Positions 1 to 6,790 of a stretch of 24,357 nt of DNA are shown piece after piece. The DNA is from Bog-159 sp049511415 (GTDB lineage: Bacteria; Acidobacteriota; Terriglobia; Bryobacterales; Bryobacteraceae): positions 1 to 24,357 of the forward strand of contig JBEKYC010000092.1 in the NCBI GenBank assembly GCA_049511415.1. The letters are read 5' to 3'. A program made the translations under genes and the position numbers. Under the pieces are notes generated by a model. It was not told the origin of the DNA, did no database searches, and saw only the letters and a program-made list of their open reading frames with translations. Numbering within the stretch: the first letter of the stretch is position 1; every line of letters begins with the position of its first letter.

Positions 1-112
1 AGATCGCGCCGGCAGGGAGCGGCGGGCATGTTTGCGCGCTGGCTATCGCGCACAGGGCGGCCACTTGCAACGCACCGAAGATCGTTCTGAATACTTTCCG
101 TTGGTAATTCAT
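1..112 (-). CDS. Secreted protein, N-terminal fragment (cut by window edge)
   Basis: An ATG at 112-110 is preceded by AGGAGA about six bases upstream and opens a frame running off the left edge. Only 37 residues are visible: a basic start (MNYQRKVFR), a hydrophobic core, and a signal-peptidase-I-like end ASAQ followed by TCPPLPAG. The export signal is clear; the mature protein is not visible, so no function can be given. The end AQTC resembles that of the LamG protein at 3235 (AQTGC), but this is weak. The gene is divergent from the ECF sigma factor and carries, 60 bp upstream of its ATG, one copy of the 31-bp element that also precedes the large surface protein at 4033-6615. Confidence 0.7.
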   Translation of the reverse strand, partial: MNYQRKVFRTIFGALQVAALCAIASAQTCPPLPAGAI

Positions 113-173
113 CTTGTTTCTCCTATGGATTTGAAGTTGTGATGGAGGAGAGTTTCGGTTCCCCTCTCACTCG

Positions 174-204
174 TCAAATGCGTGAACCGCGGAAAACGGG
201 GTCA
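174..204 (-). promoter_or_regulatory. 31-bp conserved upstream element, copy A
   Basis: On the plus strand this reads TCAAATGCGTGAACCGCG, then GAAAACGGGGTCA. It matches 6665-6695 at 30 of 31 positions in the same orientation. Both copies lie 48-60 bp upstream of a minus-strand gene for an exported protein. Towards the gene, both are followed by CACT and then a GAGAGT block (148-153 here). Here GAGAG (148-152) can pair with CTCTC (164-168). A shared promoter or operator, possibly read by the adjacent ECF sigma factor, is inferred. Confidence 0.55.
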
Positions 205-318
205 AATAACGCCTTCAGAACCAAGGCGCCAGTGGAATGGCGGAGGTTGTAACATTCGCTGGTTTTGTGCCACTATCAATCAGACCGGGGTTTTGTGGGT
301 GGAACCGAAAAGGGGATT

Positions 319-888
319 ATGACCTGTCTGCCGGATCTGCTGTGGGAATCAAGCGAAGGCGCGCAGTCTGCTGACCGCCCGGGGTTTCTGGACCTGGTCT
401 ACGATGAGTTGCACCGCTTGGCGTCGTCGTTCCTACGGCGGGAACGAAGCGCCCACACGCTGCAAACTTCCGCATTAGTCAATGAGGCCTTCCTGCGTCT
501 TTCGGCGGCGCGCACGTTGCGCGTGGAAGACCGCCAGCACTTCCTCCGCATCGCGGCCCATTCCATGCGCCAGATCCTGATCGATTACGCGCGCGGCCGG
601 CATACGCAAAAGCGCGACGGCCTCACACGCGTCGATCTGGATGACTGCCAGGCCGAGTTGATCTCGCGCGAACGCACCGAAGAGTACCTCGCGTTGGATG
701 CGGCTCTCAACCGCCTCGCCAAAATGGACGCCAGGCAAGCGCAGATCGTGGAGCTGCGCTTCTTTGCCGGGCTGTCCGTGGAAGAGACGGCGGAGAATCT
801 GGGCATCTCCGAAAAGACCGTAAAGCGCGACTGGTCGGTGGCGCGCGCCTGGCTGCGCGGAGCGATTGAAGGTGGCGGCGAGGCATGA
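319..888 (+). CDS. ECF-type RNA polymerase sigma factor (Sigma70_ECF / TIGR02999-like)
   Basis: A 189-residue sigma factor with only regions 2 and 4. Region 2 spans about residues 20-90 and includes LVYDELHRLASSFLRRER, HTLQTSALVNEAFLRL and the HFLRIAAHSMRQILIDYAR stretch typical of this acidobacterial/planctomycete family. Region 4 near the C-terminus has the helix-turn-helix LSVEETAENLGISEKTVKRD. The ATG at 319 is preferred over an upstream TTG at 265 because family members begin shortly before the LVYDELRRLA motif and AGGGG lies just upstream, although spacing is only three bases. The stop overlaps the kinase start as ATGA, so the two are probably translationally coupled. Sigma factors of this kind are commonly paired with Ser/Thr kinases, and kinase-dependent activation is known for one ECF43 member. 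No anti-sigma factor is seen. That phosphorylation controls this protein is inference. Confidence 0.93.
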   Translation: MTCLPDLLWESSEGAQSADRPGFLDLVYDELHRLASSFLRRERSAHTLQTSALVNEAFLRLSAARTLRVEDRQHFLRIAAHSMRQILIDYARGRHTQKRDGLTRVDLDDCQAELISRERTEEYLALDAALNRLAKMDARQAQIVELRFFAGLSVEETAENLGISEKTVKRDWSVARAWLRGAIEGGGEA

Positions 889-3233
889 GCCTGTCCGATC
901 CGGGGGATCCCGGCTGGCCTCGCGTCAAAGAGATCTTCGCGGAGGCCAACGAGCTGCCGTCCGCCGAGCGGGCCGCTTATGTGCAGCGCGCCGCGGCGGG
1001 CGATCCGGCAATCGAGCGTGAGGTGCTGCGGTTGCTGCGCTTGGACGCGGGCGCCGAGGAATGGCTGGACGGGCTGCGGCCTCCCACCGAAGTGGTGCAG
1101 TCGGCTGCCGATCTGCACGCCTTTTTCCCCGGCCAGGTGCTGGCCGCGCGCTACGAAATCCAGCAGTTCCTGGCGGTGGGGGGCATGGGCGAAGTTTACC
1201 GCGCCCACGATCTGCAACTCGACCAGCGCATCGCCATCAAGGTGCTGAACGGCGAGCTGGCCACCGCCGACCAGATCTCATTGTTGAAACGCGAAGTGCA
1301 GGCCGCCCGCCGCATTCAGCACGCCAACGTCTGCCGCGTCTTCGATCTGGTGCAGGCCGAAGTGGCGCGCGGCCGCAGCGCGGTCTTCCTGACCATGGAA
1401 CTGCTCGAAGGCGAGACCCTCAGCCAGAAGCTGCGCCGCGAAGGCGCGCTGAGCGAGCGCCAGGCGCTGCCGCTGATCCGCCAGATGGTGGCGGCGCTAG
1501 CGGCGGCCCACCAGGCGGGCGTGATCCACGGGGATTTCAAGAGCGCCAACGTGATGATCGTGCCGCGCGAGGGCGGCTCGCCGCGCGCCGTGGTCACCGA
1601 CTTCGGGCTGGCCCGCCGGCTGGCGCCGGGACGCGGGCAGACACTGCTGTCGTTGTCGCAAGGCAGCCTGGCTGGCTATGGAACTCCGGCCTATATGTCG
1701 CCGGAGCAGATCCAGGGCGGCAAGCCCAGCCAGGCAGCCGATATCTACGCGCTGGGCGTGGTGCTCTATGAGATGCTGACCGGCGAGTTGCCGTACGGCG
1801 AAGAATCTCCGCTGGCCATGGCGGTGAAGAAAACGCGCGAGCCGCCGGTAGCGCCGGAATCGTTGTCGCCGGCGCTGCGCCGCACCTGGTCCGCCGCGAT
1901 CCTCAAGTGCATGGCGGGCGATCCAGGGCGACGCTTCGCGGATGTCCGCGAGGTGCTCACGCATCTGGAAACGCGCACGCGCCGGGGGCTGTGGTGGAAG
2001 CTGCTGCGGCGGAGGCATCGGCGGTTGCTACGGATCGCCGCGGTGACGGCAGGGGTGGTGGCCGTTCTGTTGTTGGCTCGCTGGCTATGGCCGGCGGAGC
2101 CCGGCGCGCAAGCCGTCGCGGACTGGCAGCAGGGTGTGTACGATCTGCAGGCCGGAGAGCCGGTTGCGGCGGCCCGGCGTCTGGAACGGGCCATCGCCCA
2201 ACATCGCCTGACTCCGGTGGTGCACGCGTATCTCGCCTGGGCCTGGCATGAATTGGGATTCAACGCCAAGGCCGATGCGGAGCTGTCGGACGCGCGGCGC
2301 AAGCCGTTGCAGCCTGCCGCGGATCGTCTGTTCGAAGACGCTGCCGCGGCGGAATTGCATGGACAACCGCAGCAGGCCCGCGCCATCCTGGCGCGGCGCG
2401 GTGTGCTGGCCGATTTGGCGTTCATCGACGACCAACTGGGCCGGCCCACGGCGGCGGACGAATGGAAACAGGTTGCGGCGCAGTCTCCGAATCATCCGGC
2501 CGCGCATCTGCGGCTGGCCCAGTTGGCTGCGAAGCAGGGTCAGTGGAAGGAGGCCGAGCGGGAGTTTATTCTTGCGGAGACCTACTTCAGCGCGCTGGGC
2601 GACGCCGATATGGTGCGCTCCGTCTCCGCCCGCCGCGGCTTCGCGCGAGTGGAAAGCGGCGACCTGGATCGAGCCCGGAATGATCTGCCGGCGCTTTTCA
2701 ACCTGCAACCGCGCCTGCCGGAGACCGGCTATGCGCCTTGCGAGCGAACGGTCACGTTGATGGCCGGTCAGGACGACAACTTTGCGCTGCCCGTCGATCC
2801 GATCCCCTATGTGAGTCCGGGCTTCGCCGCCAATCTCGAACGGGACAAGCAAAAGCATCGCAAGCAGTTTAACGAGCAGATCGACGACCAATTCCTATAT
2901 GCGTCAGTCATCCTCCCGCGGATCACATTCTGCGGCGGTCGCATCGAGGTTCACGTGCGCAAGGGGAAATCGGGGTACCAAAACGACTCGCTGGCCTTCG
3001 GTGTCGCGCCCTTTACGCCGCCCCCCTTGTCCGCTTCTTTGCCCACTTCGGGTCCCATACTCATTTGGGCCGACCGGCCCGACGAAAACGAAAGGCTGCT
3101 GACGAACGGGATCAGCGGAGACTTTCTGCTGGATGTGCAGCGGGCGCAATTCTACAAGAAGGTGACCTCTCTGGACTTCTCCATCGGCGACGACACCACC
3201 GTCGACTACATCAAAGTAACGCTCATCTACTAA
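885..3233 (+). CDS. Transmembrane Ser/Thr protein kinase with TPR-like and C-terminal extracytoplasmic region
   Basis: 782 residues. A helical N-terminal region (about 1-85) of the kind found in sigma-linked acidobacterial kinases precedes a Hanks-type kinase domain (about 90-360). Visible motifs are the glycine loop VGGMGEVYRAHD, lysine 119 in IAIKVL, HGDFKSANVMIV with catalytic Asp217, DFG at 239-241 and GTPAYMSPEQ. The usual HRD is HGD, so this is a non-RD kinase. A basic stretch and one transmembrane helix (about 383-402) follow, then a TPR-like helical repeat region (about 410-610), then a beta-rich tail (620-782) I do not recognise. The tail should lie outside the cytoplasm. It overlaps the sigma gene by four bases and ends one base before the LamG gene. 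It probably senses something at the envelope and signals to the sigma factor; the ligand is unknown. Confidence 0.93.
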   Translation: MSLSDPGDPGWPRVKEIFAEANELPSAERAAYVQRAAAGDPAIEREVLRLLRLDAGAEEWLDGLRPPTEVVQSAADLHAFFPGQVLAARYEIQQFLAVGGMGEVYRAHDLQLDQRIAIKVLNGELATADQISLLKREVQAARRIQHANVCRVFDLVQAEVARGRSAVFLTMELLEGETLSQKLRREGALSERQALPLIRQMVAALAAAHQAGVIHGDFKSANVMIVPREGGSPRAVVTDFGLARRLAPGRGQTLLSLSQGSLAGYGTPAYMSPEQIQGGKPSQAADIYALGVVLYEMLTGELPYGEESPLAMAVKKTREPPVAPESLSPALRRTWSAAILKCMAGDPGRRFADVREVLTHLETRTRRGLWWKLLRRRHRRLLRIAAVTAGVVAVLLLARWLWPAEPGAQAVADWQQGVYDLQAGEPVAAARRLERAIAQHRLTPVVHAYLAWAWHELGFNAKADAELSDARRKPLQPAADRLFEDAAAAELHGQPQQARAILARRGVLADLAFIDDQLGRPTAADEWKQVAAQSPNHPAAHLRLAQLAAKQGQWKEAEREFILAETYFSALGDADMVRSVSARRGFARVESGDLDRARNDLPALFNLQPRLPETGYAPCERTVTLMAGQDDNFALPVDPIPYVSPGFAANLERDKQKHRKQFNEQIDDQFLYASVILPRITFCGGRIEVHVRKGKSGYQNDSLAFGVAPFTPPPLSASLPTSGPILIWADRPDENERLLTNGISGDFLLDVQRAQFYKKVTSLDFSIGDDTTVDYIKVTLIY

Positions 3234-3234
3234 G

Positions 3235-3996
3235 ATGGAACCGATGCGGCCGCGTGGCGGATGGGCCTGTCTGGTAGCGCTCCTGGGAATATCTTACCCC
3301 GCGCCCGCCCAAACCGGCTGCGTTGCCGCGCCGCCTGGAATCTCGGCGTGGTTTACTTTTGACGAACCGCTGTTCCGCCAGCCGGGCGCGCACCGTCCGC
3401 AGCGCGTCCCTGGGCTGGTCGGCTCCGCGCTGCGCTTCAATGGCATCGACCAATACTTCGAACTCCCCGCCACCACACCCGGGCTGAACGTTGGTGAAGA
3501 CGATTTCACCATTGAGCTTTGGATTCGCACCACGCAGTCCGTAAAGCCCCCGCCCAGCATCGTGGACAAGCGCGGACGTCAGCCGCTCGGCTACCTGATC
3601 TTCGCTTACCAGGGCCGCCCCGCTCTGCAAATCGCGGACGGCAGCAGGGGCCGCGGCCCCTTTTGGAGTGTCAGTGTGGCCGATGGACGCTGGCATCATG
3701 TAGCGGGCATCGTGAAGCGGCTGCCGCCGCAGCCCGCGGCCCTCTTTGTGGATGGCGTGCGCCAGGATATCAGGAACAATGAAGATGTCACCTTGACGAA
3801 CCTGGACGTCCCACAGCCGCTCTGGCTCGGCCGGCATCACGCCAACGGATATGTGGATCGCGAGGATATCTACTTCCAGGGCGATATCGACGAGCTGACT
3901 TTCTATCGCCGGGCGCTGACCGGGGCCGAGATTCGGTCGATCTATCACGCGGGCGCGCACGGGAAATGCCATGCGCCCGGCGCGCCTACGCATTAG
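3235..3996 (+). CDS. Secreted LamG/concanavalin-like domain protein
   Basis: 253 residues. A signal peptide (hydrophobic core CLVALLGISY, end APAQ-TG) leads into one LamG-like jelly-roll domain covering most of the mature protein. Family-typical motifs are ALRFNGIDQYFELP, FTIELWIRT, the WHHVAG strand, LFVDGVRQD, and the closing FQGDIDELTFYRRALTGAEI. Such domains bind carbohydrate or protein ligands in many exported bacterial proteins; no catalytic motif is visible. The ATG at 3235 follows the kinase stop by one base, and a second ATG at 3244 is an alternative. Position at the end of the sigma-kinase operon suggests an accessory exported protein, perhaps a ligand-binding partner for the kinase's outer region, but that is inference. 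Confidence 0.88.
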   Translation: MEPMRPRGGWACLVALLGISYPAPAQTGCVAAPPGISAWFTFDEPLFRQPGAHRPQRVPGLVGSALRFNGIDQYFELPATTPGLNVGEDDFTIELWIRTTQSVKPPPSIVDKRGRQPLGYLIFAYQGRPALQIADGSRGRGPFWSVSVADGRWHHVAGIVKRLPPQPAALFVDGVRQDIRNNEDVTLTNLDVPQPLWLGRHHANGYVDREDIYFQGDIDELTFYRRALTGAEIRSIYHAGAHGKCHAPGAPTH

Positions 3997-4011
3997 TAGC
4001 GCCGCCGCTAC
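3996..4011. terminator. Possible hairpin between convergent genes
   Basis: GTAGCG (3996-4001) and CGCTAC (4006-4011) form a six-base-pair stem with loop CCGC, in the 36-bp gap between the convergent LamG gene and the repeat protein. There is no good T-run on either side, so a rho-independent terminator is only a possibility. Confidence 0.25.
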
Positions 4012-4032
4012 GCGATCAATGCTCTTACCGCG

Positions 4033-6615
4033 CTACAGCTTGTTCACGGTGTTGCCGTTCGTCACCCACATGTTAGCCCCGTCAAAGGCGACCCCGGCCG
4101 GTCCGCTTCCGACGGCATACGTGCCCACCGTAGCGCCGGTCGCGGCCAGCAGCTCGGTCACGGTGTTGTTCCCATAGCTCGTCACCCAGATGTTGGTCCC
4201 GTCAAAGGCGACCGCTGCCGGGTTGCTTCCCACGGTATACGTGCCCACCGTCGCGCCCGTCGAGGCCAGCAGCTTGTTCACGGTGTTGGTGCCGTTGTTC
4301 GCCACCCAGATGTTGGTCCCATCAAAAGCGGCCCCAAAGGGGCCGTTTCCCACGGGGAACGTGCCCACTACGGCGCCGGTCGCGGCCAGCAACTTAGTCA
4401 CGGTGTTGCTGCCAGAGCTCGTCACCCACATGTTGGCCCCGTCAAAAGCGATGCCAAGCGCGTAGATCCCCACGGTGTACGTGCCCACCAGCGCGCCTGT
4501 CGAGGCTAGCAGCTTGGTCACGGTGCCGCCCAATGAGCTCGTCACCCAGATGTTGGTCCCATCAAAAGCGATCGCCAACGGGTTGCCTACCACAGGGTAA
4601 GTGCCCACCACCGCGCCAGTCGAGGCCAGCAGCTTGGTCACGGTGTTGCTGTTTTCGTTCGTCACCCAGATGTTAGCCCCGTCAAAAGCGATCCCTGCCG
4701 GGTTGGTTCCCACGGGGTACGTGCCCACCGTCGCGCCGGTCGCGGCCAGCAGCTCGGTCACGGTGTTGGCGCCGTTGTTCGCCACCCAGATGTTGACCCC
4801 ATCAAAAGCGACGCCGAACGGATTGCTTCCCACGGGGAAACTCGCTGACTGGTACGCCGGGAACCACTTCAGCAGCGCAACCTTTAGCGGATTCACCCCC
4901 CCACCCGCCGGACCTTGTGGACCGGCCGGACCGGCAGGTCCCGTAGCACCGGTGGCGCCCTGCGGTCCTGTGGGACCAGCCGGGCCTTGTGCTCCTGCCG
5001 GTCCCGCCGGCCCCTGCGGTCCCGCGACCGTCGCCGTGGTCTGCGTTGTTCCGTTGGGAAAGACGATTCCGTTCCCCGCGCCCGTCAGTGTGAGATTGCC
5101 CGCCAGTTGGGCGCCTCCGGTGAAGTTGCCGGCGCCGTGCACGTCCAGCGTGTAAGCCGGGGCTGTTGTACCGATGCCGACATTGGTGCTGACGGTAGCG
5201 TTATTCACGCCGCTGATGCCGCCTAGCACGAGCGCATTGCTTTCCGTCACCTCGGCGTTGGCGCCGATGGCCGTGGCATTCGTGATGGATCCCGTGCCAA
5301 ACGCGGCGCCGGTCCCCACCGCGGTGTTATCGTTGCCGGTCACAGAGGAGCTATCGGACGTTTGCCCGGCGGAATCGCCTAGCGCTACGTTGTAACTGCC
5401 CGTGGTGTTGGTGCGGAGCGAGTTGTTTCCGCTGGCGGTGTTAAAGTTGCCCGTGGTGTTGGGTCCCAGCGATCCGCTCCCGCTGGCCGTGTTGTAGCTC
5501 CCGGTGGTGTTGGCGTTCAGCGCGTCGATACCGTTAGCCGTGTTGTTGTATCCGGTGGTGTTGTCTTGCAGTGCTCCGCCGCCGGTGGCCGTGTTTTCCT
5601 CTCCGGTGGTGTTGAAGTCCAGCGCGCCGGAGCCGGTGGCCGTGTTGCCATAACCGGTGTTATTGGACATGAGCGAGTTGGCCCCGATGGCCGTGTTTCC
5701 GGTGCCGGCCGTATTGTTCACCAGCGCATCGGTGCCAATCGCCGTGTTGTCGGTCCCGGTGGTATTCACCTGAAGGGCGCTGTCGCCTACGGCGGTGTTG
5801 TAAGTTCCGGTGGAGGTGGGCGACAAGGCGCTCAAGCCCGCGCTGAAATTGTTCGACCCGGCGGGGGCCTGAATTATGACGGCGCCGCTCGACGACAAGA
5901 TGTTCCCGCTCAGCGCGAAGTTGCCGTCCACCCGAGCGCTGCCATTGACCTCCAGCGTTGCCGCGGGAGCCGTTGTCCCAATGCCGATACTGCTGCTTTT
6001 CTGGTAGATCACGGAGTTGCCTACGGCGCCGGCCGTGCTGGTGAACCTGGCGATGTAATCGGGGGTAGTAGTGGCCGGCGCCGCGGCTGCCGCTGGCACG
6101 GCTGACACCGAGTTCGGTGATTGGGCGAGTTGTGCCGGCACGGATGAACCCTGAGGCTGCGGCGAGATCGAGGAGCCGGCCAAAAGGTAAGCCGAAGCGG
6201 GCTTGCCCCCTAGCGTATCGGCGTCGCCGGCTTTCAGCGCGTATGGCACGCTCACCAGCAATACGCGCGGCAGTTCGACCTCGCCCGGCGCGTAGAATTT
6301 CACCTGTAACCAGCGCGATTCGCCGGCGGTGAACAGTTCCAGCGGCATGCCACCATTCTTGGTCGAGCCGAGCAGCACGGTGTAGTTGCCGTTGGAGTCC
6401 AACTCGACGTTCTGATCTTCGGTCCACAGGGGTGTGCCGCCTTCCTCCTCGCCGTAGACGGCAAAGGTTGCGCCTATGGGCCCGGCAGGCTGGCTTGCCG
6501 GAGGGTGAAAGGATCCCGTGAAACGCAGGAGCCGGGGAATTTGTTGCGCGGTGGCGACGGCCATTAAGCACAAAGAGCAAGCAACGAGTAAGGAGCTTCT
6601 GTAGAGTGGACGCAT
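4033..6615 (-). CDS. Large modular secreted repeat protein: YadA-head-like, collagen-like and 7-repeat beta-propeller
   Basis: 860 residues from the ATG at 6615, preceded by GGAGGTCAC. The frame is open further upstream to 6732, but that stretch covers the terminator of the neighbouring gene. Order of parts: signal peptide (cleavage near ATAQQ); an N-terminal domain with LLRFTGSF, WTEDQNVELDSNGNYTVLLG and VPYALKAGDADTLGG, seen in other acidobacterial exported proteins; a VGIGTTAPAATLEVNG tail-fibre-like motif; nine contiguous 17-residue NTAxGxxAL repeats (about residues 268-420); a second VGIGTTAP motif; 13 Gly-X-Y triplets (about 532-570); and seven 40-residue repeats with AFDGxNIWV and TVGTYxVG, fitting a seven-bladed propeller, ending right after the last NTVNKL. 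YadA-type heads and collagen usually form trimers, so a trimeric surface adhesin is a reasonable inference. No YadA membrane anchor or S74 chaperone domain is present, and how it is held at the surface is not visible. Confidence 0.85.
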   Translation of the reverse strand: MRPLYRSSLLVACSLCLMAVATAQQIPRLLRFTGSFHPPASQPAGPIGATFAVYGEEEGGTPLWTEDQNVELDSNGNYTVLLGSTKNGGMPLELFTAGESRWLQVKFYAPGEVELPRVLLVSVPYALKAGDADTLGGKPASAYLLAGSSISPQPQGSSVPAQLAQSPNSVSAVPAAAAAPATTTPDYIARFTSTAGAVGNSVIYQKSSSIGIGTTAPAATLEVNGSARVDGNFALSGNILSSSGAVIIQAPAGSNNFSAGLSALSPTSTGTYNTAVGDSALQVNTTGTDNTAIGTDALVNNTAGTGNTAIGANSLMSNNTGYGNTATGSGALDFNTTGEENTATGGGALQDNTTGYNNTANGIDALNANTTGSYNTASGSGSLGPNTTGNFNTASGNNSLRTNTTGSYNVALGDSAGQTSDSSSVTGNDNTAVGTGAAFGTGSITNATAIGANAEVTESNALVLGGISGVNNATVSTNVGIGTTAPAYTLDVHGAGNFTGGAQLAGNLTLTGAGNGIVFPNGTTQTTATVAGPQGPAGPAGAQGPAGPTGPQGATGATGPAGPAGPQGPAGGGVNPLKVALLKWFPAYQSASFPVGSNPFGVAFDGVNIWVANNGANTVTELLAATGATVGTYPVGTNPAGIAFDGANIWVTNENSNTVTKLLASTGAVVGTYPVVGNPLAIAFDGTNIWVTSSLGGTVTKLLASTGALVGTYTVGIYALGIAFDGANMWVTSSGSNTVTKLLAATGAVVGTFPVGNGPFGAAFDGTNIWVANNGTNTVNKLLASTGATVGTYTVGSNPAAVAFDGTNIWVTSYGNNTVTELLAATGATVGTYAVGSGPAGVAFDGANMWVTNGNTVNKL
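4036..4845 (-). repeat. Seven 120-bp tandem repeats (beta-propeller blades)
   Basis: In-frame tandem repeats with exact 120-bp spacing: the segment CACCCA(C/G)ATGTT recurs at about 4063, 4183, 4303, 4423, 4543, 4663 and 4783. Each encodes 40 residues with FDGxN(I/M)WV, NTVxxLLAxTGA and VGTY. By eye some pairs are nearly 90% identical in DNA, which suggests recent duplication or gene conversion. The phase is fixed by one FDG-WV unit per repeat. Confidence 0.9.
4906..5022 (-). repeat. Collagen-like Gly-X-Y tract (13 triplets)
   Basis: Thirteen uninterrupted Gly-X-Y triplets (GPQ, GPA, GPA, GAQ, GPA, GPT and so on), rich in Pro at X and Ala at Y, sit between the head-repeat half and the propeller of the surface protein. 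They would form a short collagen triple helix if the protein trimerises. Confidence 0.9.
5356..5814 (-). repeat. Nine 51-bp tandem repeats (17-residue NTAxGxxAL units)
   Basis: Nine contiguous 17-residue units such as TTGTDNTAIGTDALVNN and TTGEENTATGGGALQDN, 459 bp in total with no insertion between units. The pattern resembles the YadA-type left-handed beta-roll head repeats of trimeric adhesins, but with a longer period than the classical 14-15 residues. Confidence 0.9.
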
Positions 6616-6664
6616 GTGACCTCCAAGTCGGCGATGGTATGGGAGAGTCTTCTCCCTCCACTGA

Positions 6665-6695
6665 TCAAATGCGTGAACCGCGAAAAACGGGGTCA
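6665..6695 (-). promoter_or_regulatory. 31-bp conserved upstream element, copy B
   Basis: Second copy of the element at 174-204 (30 of 31 identical, same orientation), ending 49 bp before the ATG of the large repeat protein. It lies between that gene and the terminator of the gene upstream, so it must belong to the promoter or leader of the repeat protein. Between the element and the ATG there is a perfect hairpin, GGGAGA (6641-6646), loop GTCT, TCTCCC (6651-6656). Confidence 0.6.
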
Positions 6696-6730
6696 CATCG
6701 GATGGAGAAAGTTTGGCGCCGCCACAAAAC

Positions 6731-6763
6731 ACAAAGGCCCGCCCCCGGTGGCCGGAGGCGGGC
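6731..6763 (-). terminator. Rho-independent terminator of the 6791-7876 gene
   Basis: GCCCGCC (6737-6743) pairs with GGCGGGC (6757-6763), and the stem continues after one mismatch with CCGG (6745-6748) and CCGG (6752-6755). On the minus strand the stem is followed by TTTGTGTTTTGT. It lies 28 bp past the stop of the exported HExxE protein, and insulates it from the repeat-protein gene. Confidence 0.8.
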
Positions 6764-6790
6764 GTAAGTCACATCAAGGATAAGAAGCTA

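Noticed and set aside
265..318. Longer sigma factor start at TTG 265
   Set aside because: Residues MCHYQSDRGF do not match the family N-terminus, and the ATG at 319 begins near the expected place.
4036..5814. Regular repeats as a CRISPR array
   Set aside because: The repeats are contiguous, in frame and translate into protein modules; there are no spacers and no cas genes.
6616..6732. Upstream extension of the large repeat protein
   Set aside because: It overlaps the terminator and the conserved element, and the ATG at 6615 has a strong ribosome-binding site and a proper signal peptide.
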